A stretch of 46,998 nucleotides of DNA. It comes from Bacillota bacterium (lineage in GTDB: Bacteria; Bacillota; Limnochordia; DTU080). The position numbers and the translations under genes are program-made. Shown piece by piece: positions 25,958-39,237 of the stretch. Location: assembly GCA_012838035.1 (NCBI GenBank), contig DUQB01000205.1, forward strand, positions 1 through 46,998, in the 5' to 3' direction. Positions within the stretch are counted from its first letter, which is position 1. Every line of letters begins with the position of its first letter. The notes under the pieces are model-generated. The model saw only the letters and a program-made list of their open reading frames with translations, did not search any database and had not been told where the DNA came from.

Positions 25958-26048
25958 GGTTGGGAGCCGCATATGCAAGGTTAATCGATGGTTCCTCCCG
26001 ACCATGTGCTATACACTGCTGCTAACAGGTTTTGGGGGAGGTTAGGTT

Positions 26049-26825
26049 ATGTTGGTATTGGAAGCTCATGGGTTAACCAAGATCTACGATAGCCGCGGTA
26101 AGGTTAAAACCCGGGCTCTGGACAACTTCTCGTTCCAGGTCCATGAAGGTGAGTTCATCGGCATTATGGGGCCCTCCGGCAGCGGTAAGACGACGCTGCT
26201 CAATCTGTTGGCTACGATTGATCGGCCGACTTCCGGCACTATACGATTGGACGGCGTCGACACCTCGCAATTGAAGGGCGATCAGCTGGCGCTGTTTCGA
26301 CGTCGTCGCTTGGGTTTCGTATTTCAGGACTACAATTTGATCGACAGCCTGACCATCGGCGAAAATATCATCTTACCGCTGGTTTTAGATCGCCTGCCCC
26401 TGAAGGAGATCAAGGCTCGCCAAGCAGATGTTGCGGCGATCCTGGGGCTTAGCGATCTATTGCAGAAGTATCCTTACGAAGTATCCGGTGGGCAACAGCA
26501 AAGGACTGCAGCGGCGCGGGCGATAATCCACAAGCCTGCAATTGTGTTGGCCGATGAACCTACCGGTAATTTGGATTCCCGGGCAGCCAGGCAGCTTATG
26601 GAGACCTTTACGCAACTTAATGCGGCCGCCGAAACAACGATCACGATGGTGACCCACGATCCTTTTGCCGCCAGTTTTTGCCGGCGCATTTTGTTCATTA
26701 GAGACGGCCGCTTCTACAGCGAGATCCAAAGAGGAGAGAGCAGGCAGGCTTTCTTTCAGCAAATCCTGGACGTACTCTCGTTGATTGGAGGCGGGAATAA
26801 TGACTCTATGGGGCATCGCTTTTAA
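26049..26825 (+). CDS. BceA-type ABC transporter ATP-binding protein
   Basis: Cytoplasmic ATPase subunit of 258 residues. Walker A is GPSGSGKTT (Lys47), the Q-loop FVFQDYNLIDSL, the signature VSGGQQQRTA, Walker B IVLADEPTGNLDS and the switch His in MVTHD. These are typical of the MacB/LolD/BceA class, which uses ATP for signalling and to free peptide targets rather than simple transport. The ATG follows GGGGGAGG. The gene overlaps the permease by 26 bases, indicating translational coupling. It is the first gene behind the candidate BceR operator. Confidence 0.92.
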   Translation: MLVLEAHGLTKIYDSRGKVKTRALDNFSFQVHEGEFIGIMGPSGSGKTTLLNLLATIDRPTSGTIRLDGVDTSQLKGDQLALFRRRRLGFVFQDYNLIDSLTIGENIILPLVLDRLPLKEIKARQADVAAILGLSDLLQKYPYEVSGGQQQRTAAARAIIHKPAIVLADEPTGNLDSRAARQLMETFTQLNAAAETTITMVTHDPFAASFCRRILFIRDGRFYSEIQRGESRQAFFQQILDVLSLIGGGNNDSMGHRF

Positions 26826-28713
26826 GAACTTCTGGCAGAATCGCCGGCGTTATATGGCCTATGTCGCCAGCGCGGCCTTCTCCGTGATGATCTACTTTCT
26901 CTATACAGCCTTGGTTTTACATCCGCAGTTGCAGGAAGGCTACCGCGGCGCCATAGAAGCCGTGCAAGGGATGAAAGCCGCCTCTGTGGTCATTGCCGTT
27001 TTTACCTTGCTGTTCCTGCTCTACTCGAACTCCGCCTTTTTCCGCTCCCGAATGAAGGAATTCGGTATGCTGAGCCTTCTGGGAGTGTCCAAACGGCAAC
27101 TGATTCGGATCATCCTTTGGGAGAGCTTGTGTATAGGTTCCCTGGCCATGGTGATCGGTCTGGCGCTGGGACTACTATTTGTAAAGCTGTTCTTTATGGG
27201 CGTCAGCGTGCTTATGGGGTTATCTGAGCAGATCCCCTTCTATGCCGGTCGCCCCGTATGGATCCAGACGATCGCCGTGTTCGGAGCTTTCTTCATCGTG
27301 GTTTCGTTGGCTTCGCTACGCACGGTGTTGAGCAAGAACATCATTGAATTGGTGCGTGCAGCCGGACAACCCAAGGAAACACCTCATTTTTCTCGCTGGA
27401 AGGCCATTCTTGGTCTGCTGTTGTTGGTTGTGGGCTATGGCTGGGCTTGTGCTCCTAACCCCATGCTTGTGGTGCTTGGTGCTATTCCAGTCACGTTCAT
27501 CGTTTCGATTGGCACTTATTTGCTAATGCGAGAGGGCAGTATGGCCGGACTGGACTTCTTGCATCGACGAGAGTGGTTTTTCTACCGGCAAGCACCGTTT
27601 CTTACCGTGAGCCAGTTGATCCACAAAATCCAGGAAAATTATCGGGTTCTGACAGCGGTGGCCATTCTGGTGGCCGTGATTCTAACCGCTATTGGGACGA
27701 TCGCTTCACTCTTCGTAGTGTACGTGCGGGATGCCGTGAAAACTACACCTCATGCCATTCAGCTCGTGTTGTCGGAACCCGGTGAGCTGGACCTGGCCGC
27801 CAACCGCATCACCCAGGTACTTGCGGAGAACAATGTCACCGACTTCCACTATACGCAAATGACGTTTTTCCGAGCGGAGATAGATGGTAACTCGCGCGGT
27901 GTGACCGTAATCCCCTACTCGTTATATCAGTCGATTCGGGCCGGTAGGAACGTCCCGGTTACATTGAGCGATAAAAACGAGGCTGTACTCATCACGATGT
28001 ATGCTTTTTTGACTGAAGGCGATACGGTGCAGCGCGAAGAGGTTCTTAAGGTGGGTACACGGCAGGTCCCCTTGCAGGTGCATCCGGCGATCAACGCCCA
28101 ACCGGTGAATGCCGACCGCTACCTCAGTTACTTTTTGTGCGTCCCCGATGCGCTCTTTGAAGAGCTTATTATCCAAGCCTCAAAAGAAAGTCTGCTGTAC
28201 ATCGCTATTTGGGATGTAGTCGATTGGAACAGTAAAGAGATGTGGATGGCCGTTACCCAGTTGCGAGAGCTGTATCCGGAGTATGAGTTTACGGCCACGG
28301 CGGAGAACTACCGCAGCTCTTTGCTGGAACTCGGCATGCTATTCTTCATTGGATTCTTTGTGTCGCTCGTTTTTCTTGCCGCCTGTTGTAGTCTGCTGTA
28401 CTTCCGTCTGTTCACGGAGATCGACGATAATCGGCGTTATTACCTGCAACTGGAGAAGGTAGGCGTCAGCGATAGAGAATTGAAGAAGCTGACCTGGCAT
28501 CAGTCGCTTATCCTGTTCTTTACGCCGTTCATCGCAGGCTTGATTCATTCTACCTTTGCCATGCAGGCGCTCGGAACACTGCTCAACCGCACCGTGCTGC
28601 AATTCGGCTGGGCGGTTGCCCTGGGGTACTTGGTGCTGTACGGCGCCTTCTACTTGGTAATGTATGCGATCTATTGGCGCTCGTTGCGAGTAACTCGTCT
28701 AGCTGAGATTTGA
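26800..28713 (+). CDS. BceB-type FtsX-family ABC transporter permease
   Basis: Membrane permease of 637 residues, the normal BceB size. Residue runs consistent with about ten transmembrane segments are visible. An N-terminal FtsX block (NFWQNRRRYMAYVASAAFSV, EFGMLSLLGVSKRQLIRII) precedes further helices. Between the central and last helices lies a large extracytoplasmic domain (about 310-520). C-terminal helices include FFIGFFVSLVFLAACCSLLY. In this class the permease recognises the peptide antibiotic complex and signals to the kinase. The start is the ATG at 26800 after GGAGGCGGG. An upstream TTG (26785) belongs to the site region. Confidence 0.92.
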   Translation: MTLWGIAFKNFWQNRRRYMAYVASAAFSVMIYFLYTALVLHPQLQEGYRGAIEAVQGMKAASVVIAVFTLLFLLYSNSAFFRSRMKEFGMLSLLGVSKRQLIRIILWESLCIGSLAMVIGLALGLLFVKLFFMGVSVLMGLSEQIPFYAGRPVWIQTIAVFGAFFIVVSLASLRTVLSKNIIELVRAAGQPKETPHFSRWKAILGLLLLVVGYGWACAPNPMLVVLGAIPVTFIVSIGTYLLMREGSMAGLDFLHRREWFFYRQAPFLTVSQLIHKIQENYRVLTAVAILVAVILTAIGTIASLFVVYVRDAVKTTPHAIQLVLSEPGELDLAANRITQVLAENNVTDFHYTQMTFFRAEIDGNSRGVTVIPYSLYQSIRAGRNVPVTLSDKNEAVLITMYAFLTEGDTVQREEVLKVGTRQVPLQVHPAINAQPVNADRYLSYFLCVPDALFEELIIQASKESLLYIAIWDVVDWNSKEMWMAVTQLRELYPEYEFTATAENYRSSLLELGMLFFIGFFVSLVFLAACCSLLYFRLFTEIDDNRRYYLQLEKVGVSDRELKKLTWHQSLILFFTPFIAGLIHSTFAMQALGTLLNRTVLQFGWAVALGYLVLYGAFYLVMYAIYWRSLRVTRLAEI

Positions 28714-28734
28714 ATAGACTAATAGGGATGTGGA

Positions 28735-28761
28735 GCCCCGGTGTTGAAACGCCGCCGGGGC
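28735..28761. terminator. GC-rich hairpin between convergent units
   Basis: GCCCCGG and CCGGGGC pair perfectly around a 13-base loop, 22 bases after the permease stop. It sits in the gap between the plus-strand Bce module and the minus-strand dapL end. There is no T-run on either strand, so termination here is uncertain. Confidence 0.45.
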
Positions 28762-28897
28762 TGCAGCGAAACAAGTGGCCGCATCAATGGCTTTATTTGC
28801 ACAGCTTGGATGCCGAAAGATGTTCTTTGGGACCGGACTGAAAATGTACTTATCGGGCTGGACCAGGCCGAGGATGTCAAACTGCCGCGCCAACTCT

Positions 28898-30088
28898 CTA
28901 CCGTCTGCTCAACAACGCGTACAACCGCTCCGCAGCCTCTTTGGTGTCTTCAGGGTTGCCGAAGGTGGAGAAGCGAAAATAGCCTTCGCCGCAGGTGCCA
29001 AAGCCCGCTCCGGGGGTGCCGATCACCTGAATTTCCTGCAACAGATAATCGAAGAACTCCCAGCTGGTCATGTCTGACGGACACTCCAACCAAATGTACG
29101 GCGCATTCTTGCCGCCGCAGTACCAAACGGCCAGTTTATCCAGCGTGCGCATCAAATAGGTCGCGTTCTGCTTGTAAACCTTGATGTTTTCCCGGATTTG
29201 CCGTTGGCCCAGCGGCGTGAATACGGCGGATGCGCCTTTTTGCAGAATGTAGGATACCCCGTTGGTTTTGGTGGTCCGATTGCGCACCCACATGTCATTG
29301 AAGTTCATCCCGTAGCGGGAGAGCTCTTGCGGAATCACCGTATAACCGAACCGAGTGCCCGTAAACCCCGCCGTTTTGGAAAGAGAGCAGATCTCTAGAG
29401 CACAGGTGCGCGCTCCTGCGATTTCAAAGATGCTCCGCGGCAGATCCGCATCTTCGATGAATGCCTCGTAAGCCGCATCGAAGAGGATGATCGCGCCCGC
29501 TCGGTTCGCATAGTCCACCCAGGCTTGCAGTTGCTCCCGGCTGAATACGGCGCCGGTAGGATTATTGGGTGAGCAGATGTAGATAATATCCGCCTCAAGG
29601 CTGTTATCCGGCTGCGGCAAAAAGCCGTTCTCCTTCCCGGAAGCGAGGTGGACGATTTTCCTGCCGCCCATCACGTTGGCGTCCACATAAGCCGGATAAG
29701 CCGGCTCAATCACCAACGTCGTATTGCTCCGGTCGAACAAATCGAGGATGTCTCCTAATTCGTCGCTGGCGCCGTAAGAAACAAAGACGTCCTGGGAACT
29801 GAGGTTGACGCCTCGACTCGCATAATGCGTCGCAATGGTTTCTCGCAGAGACGGTGCGCCGCACTCGGGCATATAGCCGTGAAACGTCTCCGCCTCGGCT
29901 TGGTCGTCCACCGCTTCATGCAACGCTTGGATCACCGCGTCGCAAAGCGGCAGCGACACATCGCCGATACCCAGGCGATACAGGCGGGCCCCGGGGTGCT
30001 CTTCCAGATACGCCTTGATCTTCTGGGAAATCTTGAAGAAAAGGTAAGAGTCCTTCAGATCTTTGTAATGCAGGTTCGGGATCACCAT
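28898..30088 (-). CDS. dapL: LL-diaminopimelate aminotransferase
   Basis: PLP enzyme of 396 residues that converts tetrahydrodipicolinate plus glutamate directly to LL-diaminopimelate, bypassing the acyl-intermediate steps of lysine and peptidoglycan synthesis. Signature stretches are YLFFKISQKI, LGIGDVSLPL, FHGYMPECGAPSLRE, YICSPNNPTG and the PLP lysine in SLSKTAGFTGTRFGY (Lys238). The C-terminus reads GEGYFRFSTFG. The length equals typical bacterial DapL. Its ATG shares one base with the dapF stop (TGATG), giving tight coupling. Last gene of the glnN-pyrG-carA-carB-dapF-dapL operon. Confidence 0.93.
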   Translation of the reverse strand: MVIPNLHYKDLKDSYLFFKISQKIKAYLEEHPGARLYRLGIGDVSLPLCDAVIQALHEAVDDQAEAETFHGYMPECGAPSLRETIATHYASRGVNLSSQDVFVSYGASDELGDILDLFDRSNTTLVIEPAYPAYVDANVMGGRKIVHLASGKENGFLPQPDNSLEADIIYICSPNNPTGAVFSREQLQAWVDYANRAGAIILFDAAYEAFIEDADLPRSIFEIAGARTCALEICSLSKTAGFTGTRFGYTVIPQELSRYGMNFNDMWVRNRTTKTNGVSYILQKGASAVFTPLGQRQIRENIKVYKQNATYLMRTLDKLAVWYCGGKNAPYIWLECPSDMTSWEFFDYLLQEIQVIGTPGAGFGTCGEGYFRFSTFGNPEDTKEAAERLYALLSRR

Positions 30089-30873
30089 CAGACTGTTTCT
30101 CCTTCACATACGGTTTCGGCCGGACCAAGCATCGTCACGTTTTTATCAGGCGCTACCCTCACATGCAGTATGCCACCGTCAAGCTGCACCGCGATCTGCT
30201 CATCGTATGGGCAACAGCCTTTGTTAATCGCCGCCACTGTCGAAGCGCAGGCGCCGGTACCGCAAGCCATGGTTACGCCGCTGCCGCGCTCCCACACCCG
30301 CATACGTAGGGTGCGCTCATCGAGCACCTGCACAAACTCTACGTTCACACCTTCCGGAAAGGCTTCATGGCGCTCCAGTTTCGGCCCCAACGTCGTTAGC
30401 GGCGCCTGGTTGATATCCGGCACAAAAATAACAACGTGCGGATTACCAACAGAGACGGGAGTACACCAAACAGTCATGTCTTCCACCGTCAAGCGCAAAT
30501 CATCCTGCACCATCGCCACGCCCATCTCCACTGCTACGCTCTTCACCTGGCCGTTTTCTACCTCCAGCCGCAAGGTGCGCACGCCCGACAAGGTTTCAAT
30601 CTTTAATTCCGTTTTGGTTGTGTACCCTTTGTCGTAGACATACTTGCCGATACAACGAATGCCGTTACCGCACATTTTGGCTTCACTACCGTCGGCATTG
30701 AAAATCCGCATTTTAAAGTCCGCTACAACTGAGGGCGATATCCACACCATGCCGTCGGAGCCTACGCCGAAATGTCGATCTGACAGCTTAATCGAGAGTT
30801 CCTGCGGGTTTTCCGGCTCACCGTAAACAAACAAATAGTCGTTGCCAAGTCCGTGCATCTTGGTAAAGCGCAT
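30088..30873 (-). CDS. dapF: Diaminopimelate epimerase
   Basis: Cofactor-free epimerase of 261 residues converting LL- to meso-diaminopimelate. The two catalytic cysteines are present in MCGNGIRC (Cys68) and MACGTGACAS (Cys204). The motifs MHGLGNDYLFV, VGNPHVVIFV and RVWERGSGVT complete the family pattern. It is slightly shorter than the usual 270-280 residues but has both lobes. The ATG follows GGAGAG at eight bases. It is 24 bases from carB and overlaps dapL by one base. This order makes the substrate-producing DapL and the epimerase stoichiometric partners. Confidence 0.95.
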   Translation of the reverse strand: MRFTKMHGLGNDYLFVYGEPENPQELSIKLSDRHFGVGSDGMVWISPSVVADFKMRIFNADGSEAKMCGNGIRCIGKYVYDKGYTTKTELKIETLSGVRTLRLEVENGQVKSVAVEMGVAMVQDDLRLTVEDMTVWCTPVSVGNPHVVIFVPDINQAPLTTLGPKLERHEAFPEGVNVEFVQVLDERTLRMRVWERGSGVTMACGTGACASTVAAINKGCCPYDEQIAVQLDGGILHVRVAPDKNVTMLGPAETVCEGETV

Positions 30874-30897
30874 TGATAACTCTCCATTCGCTCTTTA

Positions 30898-33800
30898 CTA
30901 ATTTATAGTCGAGATGCGCAGCGTGATTTCTTCCAACACGTCAAGCAACACGCGTGCCGTATCGAGCGCAGTAATCACCGTCACGTCGTTTTCCACCGCA
31001 CATCGGCGGATAATTCGACTGTCGGAGTTCTTGTGTATCGATTGGTCGCTCCGAGTGTTGATCACATAGGCGATATGACCCTGACGGATGGCATCCAAGA
31101 TGTCGGTTGCGCCTTCACTGATTCTACGCTTGACGCGAGTCCGTATACCGTGGTCTTGCAAAAACTGCGCGGTACCGGCGGTCGCTGCAATGTTAAAACC
31201 CAGATTATAGAAGCGTCTAATCAGCGGCAGTGCTTCCTTTTTATCGCTATCAGCCAACATGGCTAACACCGTGCCGTGGGTAGGCAGTTTTACTCCGGCT
31301 GCCTGCAGGGCTTTATAGAGCGCATGAGTCAACTTGTCATCGTAACCGATGGCTTCGCCCGTTGACTTCATTTCCGGCGAAAGGTAAGCATCGAGCCCTT
31401 TCAACTTGGAAAAAGAGAATGCCGGCACCTTTACATACCAGCGCTCCTTTTCTTTTGGGTACATTGTGTTTATCCCCTGATCCGTCAGACTAACGCCGAG
31501 CATGACCAGCGTGGCGATGTCCGCCAAATTGTAGCCGGTCGCTTTGGATATGAACGGCACGGTACGAGATGAGCGTGGGTTCACTTCGATAACATACACA
31601 TTCTCGTCTTGATCGACGATGAATTGCACATTGAAAAGGCCGATAATACCGATGCCGAACCCCAGACGCTTGATATGAGCAAGGATCAGAGCCTTCACCT
31701 TGTCCGAAATGCTGAAAGTGGGATAAACGCTGATGGAATCGCCGGAATGGATGCCTGTACGCTCCACCAGCTCCATAATGCCGGGAACGAACACGTTCTC
31801 GCCATCGCAGACGGCATCTACCTCCAACTCTTTGCCGCGGATATATTTATCTACCAACACCGGCTTATCTTCATCTACAGCCACAGCCGTTTTCAGGTAG
31901 TACCTCAGTTGCTCCTCGTTAGCCACAATCTGCATCGCCCGCCCACCGAGCACAAAACTGGGCCGCACCAATACAGGGTAACCGACTTCCCGGGCGACAT
32001 TCACTCCATCCGCCAAATTAGTCACCGCTTGACCTTTAGGTTGCGGTATATCCAACGCTTCGAGGAGTTTCTCAAAGGCCTCCCGGTTCTCCGCTTTTTC
32101 AATGGCTTCGCAATCCGTGCCGATGATTTTCACCCCTCTGGCCTGCAGCGGCCCTGCCAGGTTAATCGCCGTCTGGCCGCCGAGCGTGGCGATCACGCCT
32201 GCCGGTTTTTCCAGCGTAATCACGTTCATGACGTCTTCAACGCAGAGGGGCTCAAAGTACAGCTTGTCGGAGGTGGTGTAATCGGTAGACACCGTTTCCG
32301 GATTGTTGTTGATGATGATCGCTTCATACCCGGCCTTCTTTATCGTTTGGACAGCATGAACGGTGGAATAGTCGAACTCCACCCCCTGACCGATCCGAAT
32401 GGGACCGGAGCCGAGGACGATCACCTTTTTCTTATCCGATACAATCGACTCGTTCTCGTCTTCGTACGTGGAATAGAAGTACGGGATATAACTGTCGAAC
32501 TCCGACGCGCAACTGTCGATCATCTTATATACCGGCGTAATATCGTACCGCATGCGCAACTGGAATACGTCGTTTTCGCTCATGCCCCACTGTCTGGCGA
32601 TTTCTCTATCCGAAAAACCCATTTTTTTCGCTTGCGCCAGGACCTGTACATCACCGGGAGAGTTTTTCAGAACAGCTTCCTGATCGATGATGCACTTCAG
32701 TTTGCTCACATACAGTTGATCGATTTGCGTAACTGCGGTGATCTGTTCAGTAGCACAGCCTCTGCGTAAAAGCTCCGCGATGGCGAAAATCCTGTCGTCA
32801 GTTCCTTTCTGAATGTACTCCATTAGCCATGCGTAGCTTTGCTGCTCAAACTTCGGCATATACAAATGCCATGCTCCGACTTCCAACGAGCGAATGGCCT
32901 TGAGCAAGCTTTCTTCAATGGTTCTGCCGATGCTCATCACTTCTCCGGTCGCCATCATCTGGGTAGTGAGAGAGTTGTCAGCATCGGCGAACTTGTCGAA
33001 CGGAAACCGGGGCATCTTGGTCACTACATAATCCAGGGCAGGCTCAAACGCGGCGATTGTATCGGCCGTCTTAATTTCATCTAGGGTCATGCCGACGGCG
33101 ATTTTCGCCGATACATAAGCTATCGGGTATCCGCTTGCTTTGGATGCCAACGCGGAGGAACGCGACACGCGGGGGTTGACCTCGATCACATAGTACTGCA
33201 GCGAGTGGGGGTCCAACGCAAACTGGATATTGCAGCCGCCCTCCACTTTGAGCGCCCGAATAATCTTCAAGGCGCTGTCGCGCAGCATGTGGTACTCTTT
33301 GTTGGTCAGCGTCTGCGAAGGACAAACCACAATGGAATCTCCCGTATGAATACCGACGGGATCCACATTTTCCATGTTGCAGATGGTGATGGCGGTGTCG
33401 TTCTTATCGCGCATCACTTCATACTCAATTTCCTTATAGCCCTTGATGCATTTTTCCACCAGTACCAGCTGCGCGGGCGACAATGCCAATGCGGTCTTCA
33501 TCAATTGCCGCAACTGCACTTCATCATAGGCGAATCCGCTGCCGGAACCGCCCAGTGTAAAAGCGGGCCGCAAAACTACCGGGTAACCGATTTCGGCCGC
33601 GATCACCGCCCCTTCTTCTATGGAGCCGGCGACTGCCGACGGCAGCACCGGTTCACCCAGGCTTTCACACAACTCCTTGAACCGTCGGCGATCTTCCGCT
33701 TGTTCGATGCTGCTGCTCTTGGTACCCAGCAGCTCCACCCCGCACTCTTCTAAAACGCCCTGCTTTTCCAGCTGCATGGCCAGGTTCAGGCCGGTTTGCC

Positions 33801-34051
33801 CCCCCAAGCCCGGTAGAATGGCGTCGGGCCGCTCGCAGCGAATAATCTGGGCGACATAGGGAAAAGTCAACGGCTCCATGTACACTTTGTCGGCAATCGC
33901 CGGGTCGGTCATGATGGTGGCCGGGTTCGAATTGCAGAGTACCACTTGGTACCCTTCCTCTTTTAAGGCAAGGCAGGCTTGTGTGCCGGCATAATCGAAT
34001 TCCGCCGCTTGTCCGATCACAATGGGTCCGGAACCGATAACCAGGACTTTT

Positions 34052-34074
<23 letters not shown>
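30898..34074 (-). CDS. carB: Carbamoyl-phosphate synthase large subunit
   Basis: ATP-dependent synthetase of 1058 residues, the normal size, making carbamoyl phosphate from ammonia (delivered by CarA), bicarbonate and two ATP. Two tandem ATP-grasp halves are visible: the first opens KKVLVIGSGPIVIGQAAEFD, the second KKVIVLGSGPIRIGQGVEFD. An oligomerisation helix region lies between and a C-terminal MGS-like allosteric domain (about 930-1058) follows. I use the GTG at 34074 (MPKRTDIKK), because the upstream frame runs antisense-free but has no homology. It overlaps carA by 23 bases. A product for pyrimidines and arginine. Confidence 0.95.
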
Positions 34075-36803
<2,729 letters not shown>

Positions 36804-36818
36804 CTATCTCGGCTCGGC

Positions 36819-38915
36819 TTACTTGACGCCGAACAGCAACTCGCCGTAAGTGGGAAACGGCCAATACTTTCTGGCGCAAACCAACTCAGCCTCGTCGCAT
36901 ACTACACGCAGCTCGCCCATACAAGGCAGTACGATATCGCGTATGTCGTAGGCTTTCTGACGCGCATCCGGCGCGGCTTTCAGTTTCAGCAACGCGGATT
37001 CCAGGTTGTCGGTTCTGAGAGCAATTTGCTCCGCCAGCCCCGAGAGCTTGTTGACCAATCGTTTTTCCACAACGCACGGTATGGTGTCGTCCAGCGCTCG
37101 TTTCACCGCGGCAGTAGCGGCAATATCATGCGTATATGCCTCTACCGCCGGTAAGATCTCTCTTCTTACCATGTCCACCATGGTGTTGGCCTCAATAATT
37201 ACCGTGCGGCAGTAATTCTCCAGCATAATCTCACACCGCGACTCCAATTCCGCCGTGGTGTAAACACCGTGCGAGGTCAGCATATCGACGTTCTTTTTAT
37301 CCAGCAGATGAGGCATGCAATCCGGCGTCGTCCGATAGTTGCGCAATCCTCTCTTCTCCGTAGCCTCTATTACCCAGGCTTCATCGTAGCCATTGCCGTT
37401 GAAGATAATCCGCTTATGCTCCTTGATCGTCCTTTTGGTCAACGCTTGCAAGGCGGCGTTGAAGTCGGCCGCGCCTTCCAACTGGTCCGCAAACTGCCTT
37501 AACACTTCAGCTACAGCCGTATTGAGCATGATGTTGGCGCAAGCGATGCTGTTGGACGAACCCAGCATGCGGAACTCAAACTTGTTGCCTGTAAACGCGA
37601 AAGGAGAGGTCCGGTTGCGGTCGGTGTTGTCTTTCGGAATTCCGGGCAGCACATCGACGCCCAACTTGATATGGGATTTGCCGCTGCCGTTGTAAGGCGA
37701 ATCCGTTTCAATGGCAGCCAATATGGCGGTCAGCTCGTCGCCGAGGAACATGGAGACAATGGCCGGAGGCGCTTCGTTAGCTCCCAGCCGGTGGTCATTA
37801 CCGGCGGTGGCGACCGATAGGCGCAGCAGATCTTGATACTCATCGACCGCCTTGATTACTGCGCAAAGGAACAACAGGAACTGAGCATTGCTGTACGGGG
37901 TATCGCCCGGCGTCAACAAATTCATGCCTGTATCGGTAGTCAACGACCAGTTGTTGTGCTTGCCGCTGCCGTTCACGCCGGCAAAAGGTTTTTCGTGCAG
38001 CAGACAAACCAGTCCGTGCTTCAACGCCACTTTCTGCATAATCTCCATCGTCAATTGATTGTGATCGGTGGCGATGTTTACGGTGGTGTAAACAGGCGCC
38101 AACTCGTGCTGAGAAGGTGCGACCTCGTTGTGAGCCGTTTTGGCGAGGATGCCCAGCTTCCAAAGCTCTTCGTTCAGCTCAGCCATATAGGCCGCAACGC
38201 GCGGCTTGATGGCGCCGAAGTAGTGGTCGTCCATCTCCTGACCCTTAGGCGGCTTCGCGCCGAATAGCGTGCGTCCCGTGTACATTAGGTCGCGGCGCAG
38301 CGCGAACATCTCTTTATCCACCAGGAAGTATTCCTGTTCGGGACCCACCGCAGGTCGCACGCACTTGACGGAGTTGTTTCCGAATAAGCGCAGAATGCGC
38401 AGCGCCTGCCGGTTCAGCGCCTCCATGGAACGCAGCAATGGTGTTTTCTTATCCAGAGCCTCGCCGCCATAGGAACAAAACGCCGTGGGAATACACAACG
38501 TCTTGGCTTTGATGAATGCATATGAAGTCGGATCCCAGGCGGTATAGCCCCTAGCCTCGAAGGTGGCCCGTAGTCCGCCGGACGGAAAAGAGGAGGCGTC
38601 GGGTTCGCCTTTGATCAGCTCTTTTCCGCTGAACTCCATGATGACTCTGCCCTCAGGAGCAGGGGAGATGAAGCTGTCATGTTTTTCCGCAGTGATGCCG
38701 GTCAATGGTTGAAACCAATGCGTAAAATGAGTAGCGCCTTTTGCAATGGCCCAGTCCTTCATGGCATTAGCCACTGCGTCGGCCACCGATTCTTCCAACG
38801 GCGCCCCCTCGTCGATCGTCTTCTTTAACGACTGGTAAGTTGCGGCAGACAATTTGGCCCGCATCACCTGTTCGTTAAACACCATACAGCCGAAATACTC
38901 CGAAACACCTGCCAT
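36819..38915 (-). CDS. glnN: Type III glutamine synthetase (GSIII)
   Basis: ATP-dependent glutamine synthetase of 698 residues, the GSIII class length, making glutamine from glutamate and ammonia. N-terminal [20 protein letters not shown] is class specific. Central motifs are [40 protein letters not shown] and [16 protein letters not shown]/metal sites include [10 protein letters not shown] and [15 protein letters not shown]. The start is the ATG at 38915, seven bases after GAGGAGG. The longer frame upstream is only the leader hairpin read through. First gene of the operon with pyrG, carAB and dap genes. Its leader has a promoter and an immediate terminator, suggesting control by antitermination. 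Confidence 0.95.
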   Translation of the reverse strand: MAGVSEYFGCMVFNEQVMRAKLSAATYQSLKKTIDEGAPLEESVADAVANAMKDWAIAKGATHFTHWFQPLTGITAEKHDSFISPAPEGRVIMEFSGKELIKGEPDASSFPSGGLRATFEARGYTAWDPTSYAFIKAKTLCIPTAFCSYGGEALDKKTPLLRSMEALNRQALRILRLFGNNSVKCVRPAVGPEQEYFLVDKEMFALRRDLMYTGRTLFGAKPPKGQEMDDHYFGAIKPRVAAYMAELNEELWKLGILAKTAHNEVAPSQHELAPVYTTVNIATDHNQLTMEIMQKVALKHGLVCLLHEKPFAGVNGSGKHNNWSLTTDTGMNLLTPGDTPYSNAQFLLFLCAVIKAVDEYQDLLRLSVATAGNDHRLGANEAPPAIVSMFLGDELTAILAAIETDSPYNGSGKSHIKLGVDVLPGIPKDNTDRNRTSPFAFTGNKFEFRMLGSSNSIACANIMLNTAVAEVLRQFADQLEGAADFNAALQALTKRTIKEHKRIIFNGNGYDEAWVIEATEKRGLRNYRTTPDCMPHLLDKKNVDMLTSHGVYTTAELESRCEIMLENYCRTVIIEANTMVDMVRREILPAVEAYTHDIAATAAVKRALDDTIPCVVEKRLVNKLSGLAEQIALRTDNLESALLKLKAAPDARQKAYDIRDIVLPCMGELRVVCDEAELVCARKYWPFPTYGELLFGVK

Positions 38916-38956
38916 AATGCGCCTCCTCGCCGTAGTAAAAAGAACCAAGTATACGC

Positions 38957-39008
38957 AAAAAGGCAAAGGCGCCTTCGAGGGATCTTCCTCAAAGACGCCT
39001 TTGCCTTT
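38957..39008 (-). terminator. Leader terminator/attenuator in front of glnN
   Basis: On the minus strand a 19-pair stem (38962-38980 with 38987-39005) closes a six-base loop, AAGATC. It has two G-U pairs, which would be C-A mismatches on the plus strand, so the fold belongs to the glnN transcript. AAA/TTT extend the stem and five T follow. It lies only about 3-5 bases after the predicted start of transcription and 40 bases before the ribosome binding site. Unless relieved, it should stop transcription of the whole operon. The loop has A in position 1 but G in position 3, so it is not a textbook ANTAR loop. Confidence 0.85.
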
Positions 39009-39015
39009 GACGGCT

Positions 39016-39044
39016 ATTTTATATACGCAGAAACGATTTGTCAA
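39016..39044 (-). promoter_or_regulatory. Sigma-A-type promoter of the glnN operon
   Basis: Minus-strand TTGACA (39044-39039), 17-base spacer and TAAAAT (39021-39016). A nearly consensus vegetative promoter that directs transcription straight into the leader terminator. Confidence 0.85.
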
Positions 39045-39115
39045 TCCCCCGTTCGCCATTGTGTCGCGTGTGTTCTGCACACAGGTATACATGGCTCTAT
39101 ACAGCGGTTTAAGCC

Positions 39116-39143
39116 TTGACAAACTGATGCCTGTAGATATAAT
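39116..39143 (+). promoter_or_regulatory. Sigma-A-type promoter of the split glutamate synthase cluster
   Basis: TTGACA (39116-39121), 16-base spacer and TATAAT (39138-39143): both hexamers are perfect consensus. Start of transcription expected near 39150, just before the leader terminator. Confidence 0.88.
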
Positions 39144-39157
39144 TCTTTTCAATGAGC

Positions 39158-39211
39158 AATGGCGTTCATACGGCGAAAGCTATGCCTTTCCGCCGGTGGA
39201 CGCCATTTTTG
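39158..39211 (+). terminator. Leader terminator/attenuator in front of the glutamate synthase cluster
   Basis: Outer arms AATGGCGT (39158-39165) and ACGCCATT (39200-39207) enclose an internal loop and a second stem (CGGC-GAAAG with CTTTC-GCCG, one bulged C) capped by the six-base loop CTATGC. A TTTTTG tail follows. It lies between the promoter and the ribosome binding site of the first gene (GTG at 39238). Arrangement mirrors the glnN leader on the other side. The conserved core of the glutamine (glnA) riboswitch is not present. Confidence 0.8.
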
Positions 39212-39237
39212 TTTACTGCGAAAGGACGGGAGACGTC

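Noticed and set aside
31609-32769. Long plus-strand open frame of 386 codons opposite carB
   Set aside because: It lies wholly within the intact carB gene on the other strand, has no family motif and reflects codon bias.
38957-39008. Classical dual-hexaloop ANTAR RNA in the glnN leader
   Set aside because: Only one convincing hexaloop hairpin is present and its loop has G at position 3, not 4; a second stem before it is too short.
39150-39237. Glutamine (glnA) riboswitch in the glutamate synthase leader
   Set aside because: CGTTCA occurs, but the conserved GGAAGTAGG and GAAGGAACGC parts are absent, so the fold is called only a terminator.
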